Shown: positions 26,573-27,795 of the stretch, piece by piece | How positions within the stretch are numbered: position 1 is the first letter of the stretch | Layout of the letters: each line of letters starts with the position of its first letter | Source: DATJOJ01 sp035507035 | GTDB taxonomy: Bacteria; Acidobacteriota; Terriglobia; Terriglobales; Acidobacteriaceae | Direction: 5' to 3' | Length of the DNA: 27,795 nt | Assembly (NCBI GenBank): GCA_035507035.1 | Contig: DATJOJ010000016.1 | Span: forward strand, 1 to 27,795 | The notes under the pieces: generated by a model | What the model was told of the DNA's origin: nothing | Database searches by the model: none | What the model saw: the letters and a program-made list of their open reading frames with translations, nothing else | Position numbers and translations under genes: made by a program

Positions 26573-27795
26573 GTGCGGTGGAAAATCACGCGGCCACTGT
26601 ACCAAGCCCTCGTCCTCTTTCTCTTGTTGTCCACGCTCGCCGAAACGCAAAGCCCACCACCTGTCTCCGAACAAGATGCGAAGTTACAGCTCATTCTCGA
26701 TTACATTTCTTCTTCGTGGGCGTCACTAACTCGCTCTACTGCGAGTTGCACCGGCCTTATCGACCCCAAAGTGATCGAGACGCCTATCCTCTATTTCCCG
26801 GCTAATTTCTCGATTCCCTCCTCGCTATTGGATTCCACGAAGCGCTGCGGTCTGCAAATCGAGCATTTGCCGTTTCTCATTACCGGGCCAGGGCGAGTTA
26901 AGGAGATTATTCAGCCTCCCGGGCTGCTGTTCCTCGCGAATCCTTACGTCGTGCCGGGAGGACGGTTCAACGAGATGTATGGATGGGACAGCTATTTCAT
27001 CATTCGAGGGCTTTTGCGCGCCGGCAAGATCGATCTGGCCCGTGGCATGGTCGAGAATTTTTTCTTTGAGATCGAGCACTACGGAGCCGTGCTCAATGCG
27101 AATCGCACCTATTACCTGACCCGTTCACAACCGCCGTTTCTTAGTTCGATGATTGTAGCTGTCTACGAAGCGGACAAAGCCCGCGGTCAGGCAAATCGGC
27201 CCTGGCTCGCCCGAGCCTACGAGTACGCGAATCGCGATTATCAAATGTGGACCCGGCCCCCGCATTTAGCGGGCACAACCGGCCTGTCGCGATATTACGA
27301 TTTCGGCGCGGGACCCGTTCCGGAAGGACTGCACGACGAGGTGAATTATTACTCTGACGTGCTGGCATATTTCATGCGAAACCACGAGCGCCGGTACCTG
27401 ATCGAGTCGGCGAATCCGCGTTTACTGTCGCCGCCCTATTCCCAACGACCTTGTGCGGGCCGATCACCCGCCTCGTGCGACAAGGTCGAATACGTCGCAT
27501 TGAGCCCCCAATACTACAAAGGCGATCGTGCCATGCGCGAATCCGGATTCGACATCAGCTTCCGCTTCGGACCATACGGCGCCGACACTCAATTCTATGC
27601 GCCCGTCTGCTTGAACAGCCTCCTCTATAAAACCGAAACAGACATGCAGCAACTAGGCCTGTGGTTGGGGGACAAGAAAGCCGCCGCACTATGGAAAGAG
27701 AGGGCGCAAAAACGACGCAGGATCATTCAGTCGCTACTATGGAATTCTCAGCGTGGACTTTATTTTGACTATGACCTCCAAACGAAAAAATTATC
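26573..27795 (+). CDS. treA: Periplasmic trehalase, GH37 (3' end cut by window edge)
   Basis: The frame opens at GTG 26573, with GAGGTGA 7 bases upstream, and runs 407 codons to the window edge without a stop. A signal peptide (about residues 1-25) indicates export. Trehalase signature 1 is perfect: PGGRFNEMYGWDSYF at residues 128-142. The catalytic acid is visible as Asp327 in ESGFDISFRFGPYG, matching Asp312 of E. coli TreA. The catalytic base Glu and signature 2 (QWDxPxGWAP) lie beyond the window. The enzyme would hydrolyse trehalose to two glucose molecules in the periplasm. The gene reads away from the minus-strand gene at 26284; its neighbours beyond the window are unknown. GH37 is clear; only the C-terminus is unverified. 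Confidence 0.95.
   Translation, partial: MRWKITRPLYQALVLFLLLSTLAETQSPPPVSEQDAKLQLILDYISSSWASLTRSTASCTGLIDPKVIETPILYFPANFSIPSSLLDSTKRCGLQIEHLPFLITGPGRVKEIIQPPGLLFLANPYVVPGGRFNEMYGWDSYFIIRGLLRAGKIDLARGMVENFFFEIEHYGAVLNANRTYYLTRSQPPFLSSMIVAVYEADKARGQANRPWLARAYEYANRDYQMWTRPPHLAGTTGLSRYYDFGAGPVPEGLHDEVNYYSDVLAYFMRNHERRYLIESANPRLLSPPYSQRPCAGRSPASCDKVEYVALSPQYYKGDRAMRESGFDISFRFGPYGADTQFYAPVCLNSLLYKTETDMQQLGLWLGDKKAAALWKERAQKRRRIIQSLLWNSQRGLYFDYDLQTKKL

Overview
The window reads as a chromosomal segment of a soil-type member of the Acidobacteriota (Terriglobia, Koribacter/Sulfotelmatobacter-like). This rests on family content: a MacB/FtsX-type duplicated orphan permease, DUF5818-like secreted proteins, a YXWGXW protein, a DUF6496-like protein and a very long poly-HAMP hybrid kinase. 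It has GC-rich coding sequence with short AT-rich spacers. No rRNA, tRNA, CRISPR array, insertion sequence or phage gene was seen. Both ends are cut inside genes: an SDR oxidoreductase on the left and a trehalase on the right.

Layout. (1) 1-2820, minus strand: a tight run read right to left as GT4 glycosyltransferase, two tandem 6-pyruvoyl-tetrahydropterin synthases, GTP cyclohydrolase I (folE) and an SDR. This order matches tetrahydrobiopterin synthesis (GTP to dihydroneopterin triphosphate to 6-pyruvoyl-tetrahydropterin to BH4), and the glycosyltransferase raises the possibility of a glycosylated pterin. (2) 2864-7688, plus: a TlpA/ResA-like lipoprotein, a DUF4118-PAS histidine kinase and an 809-aa MacB/FtsX permease preceded by a sigma-54-type promoter and two tandem 18-bp palindromic sites. 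(3) 7770-13740: small envelope, stress and unknown proteins, a DedA/VTT membrane protein, a nucleotidyltransferase-metallophosphoesterase pair, a YHS protein, two small basic proteins and a conserved secreted unknown. (4) 13777-23357: a two-component island with a stand-alone receiver, a NarL-type regulator, a divergently transcribed 2290-aa cytoplasmic hybrid kinase and a REC-HisKA_3 kinase. (5) 23376-27795: secreted and envelope proteins, then a periplasmic GH37 trehalase.

The most striking object is the hybrid kinase at 15285-22157. Between residues 178 and 1373 it carries 13 head-to-tail 92-residue units (276 bp each, no indels), each a pair of HAMP-like modules. GAF, HisKA, HATPase and three receiver domains follow. 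It has no membrane segment and resembles fungal group III (Nik1/Os-1) kinases with a much longer HAMP array. The two regulators beside it and the REC-kinase just downstream could form one phosphorelay; that is inference from position. The pterin operon and the sigma-54-controlled permease are the other regions most worth following up.
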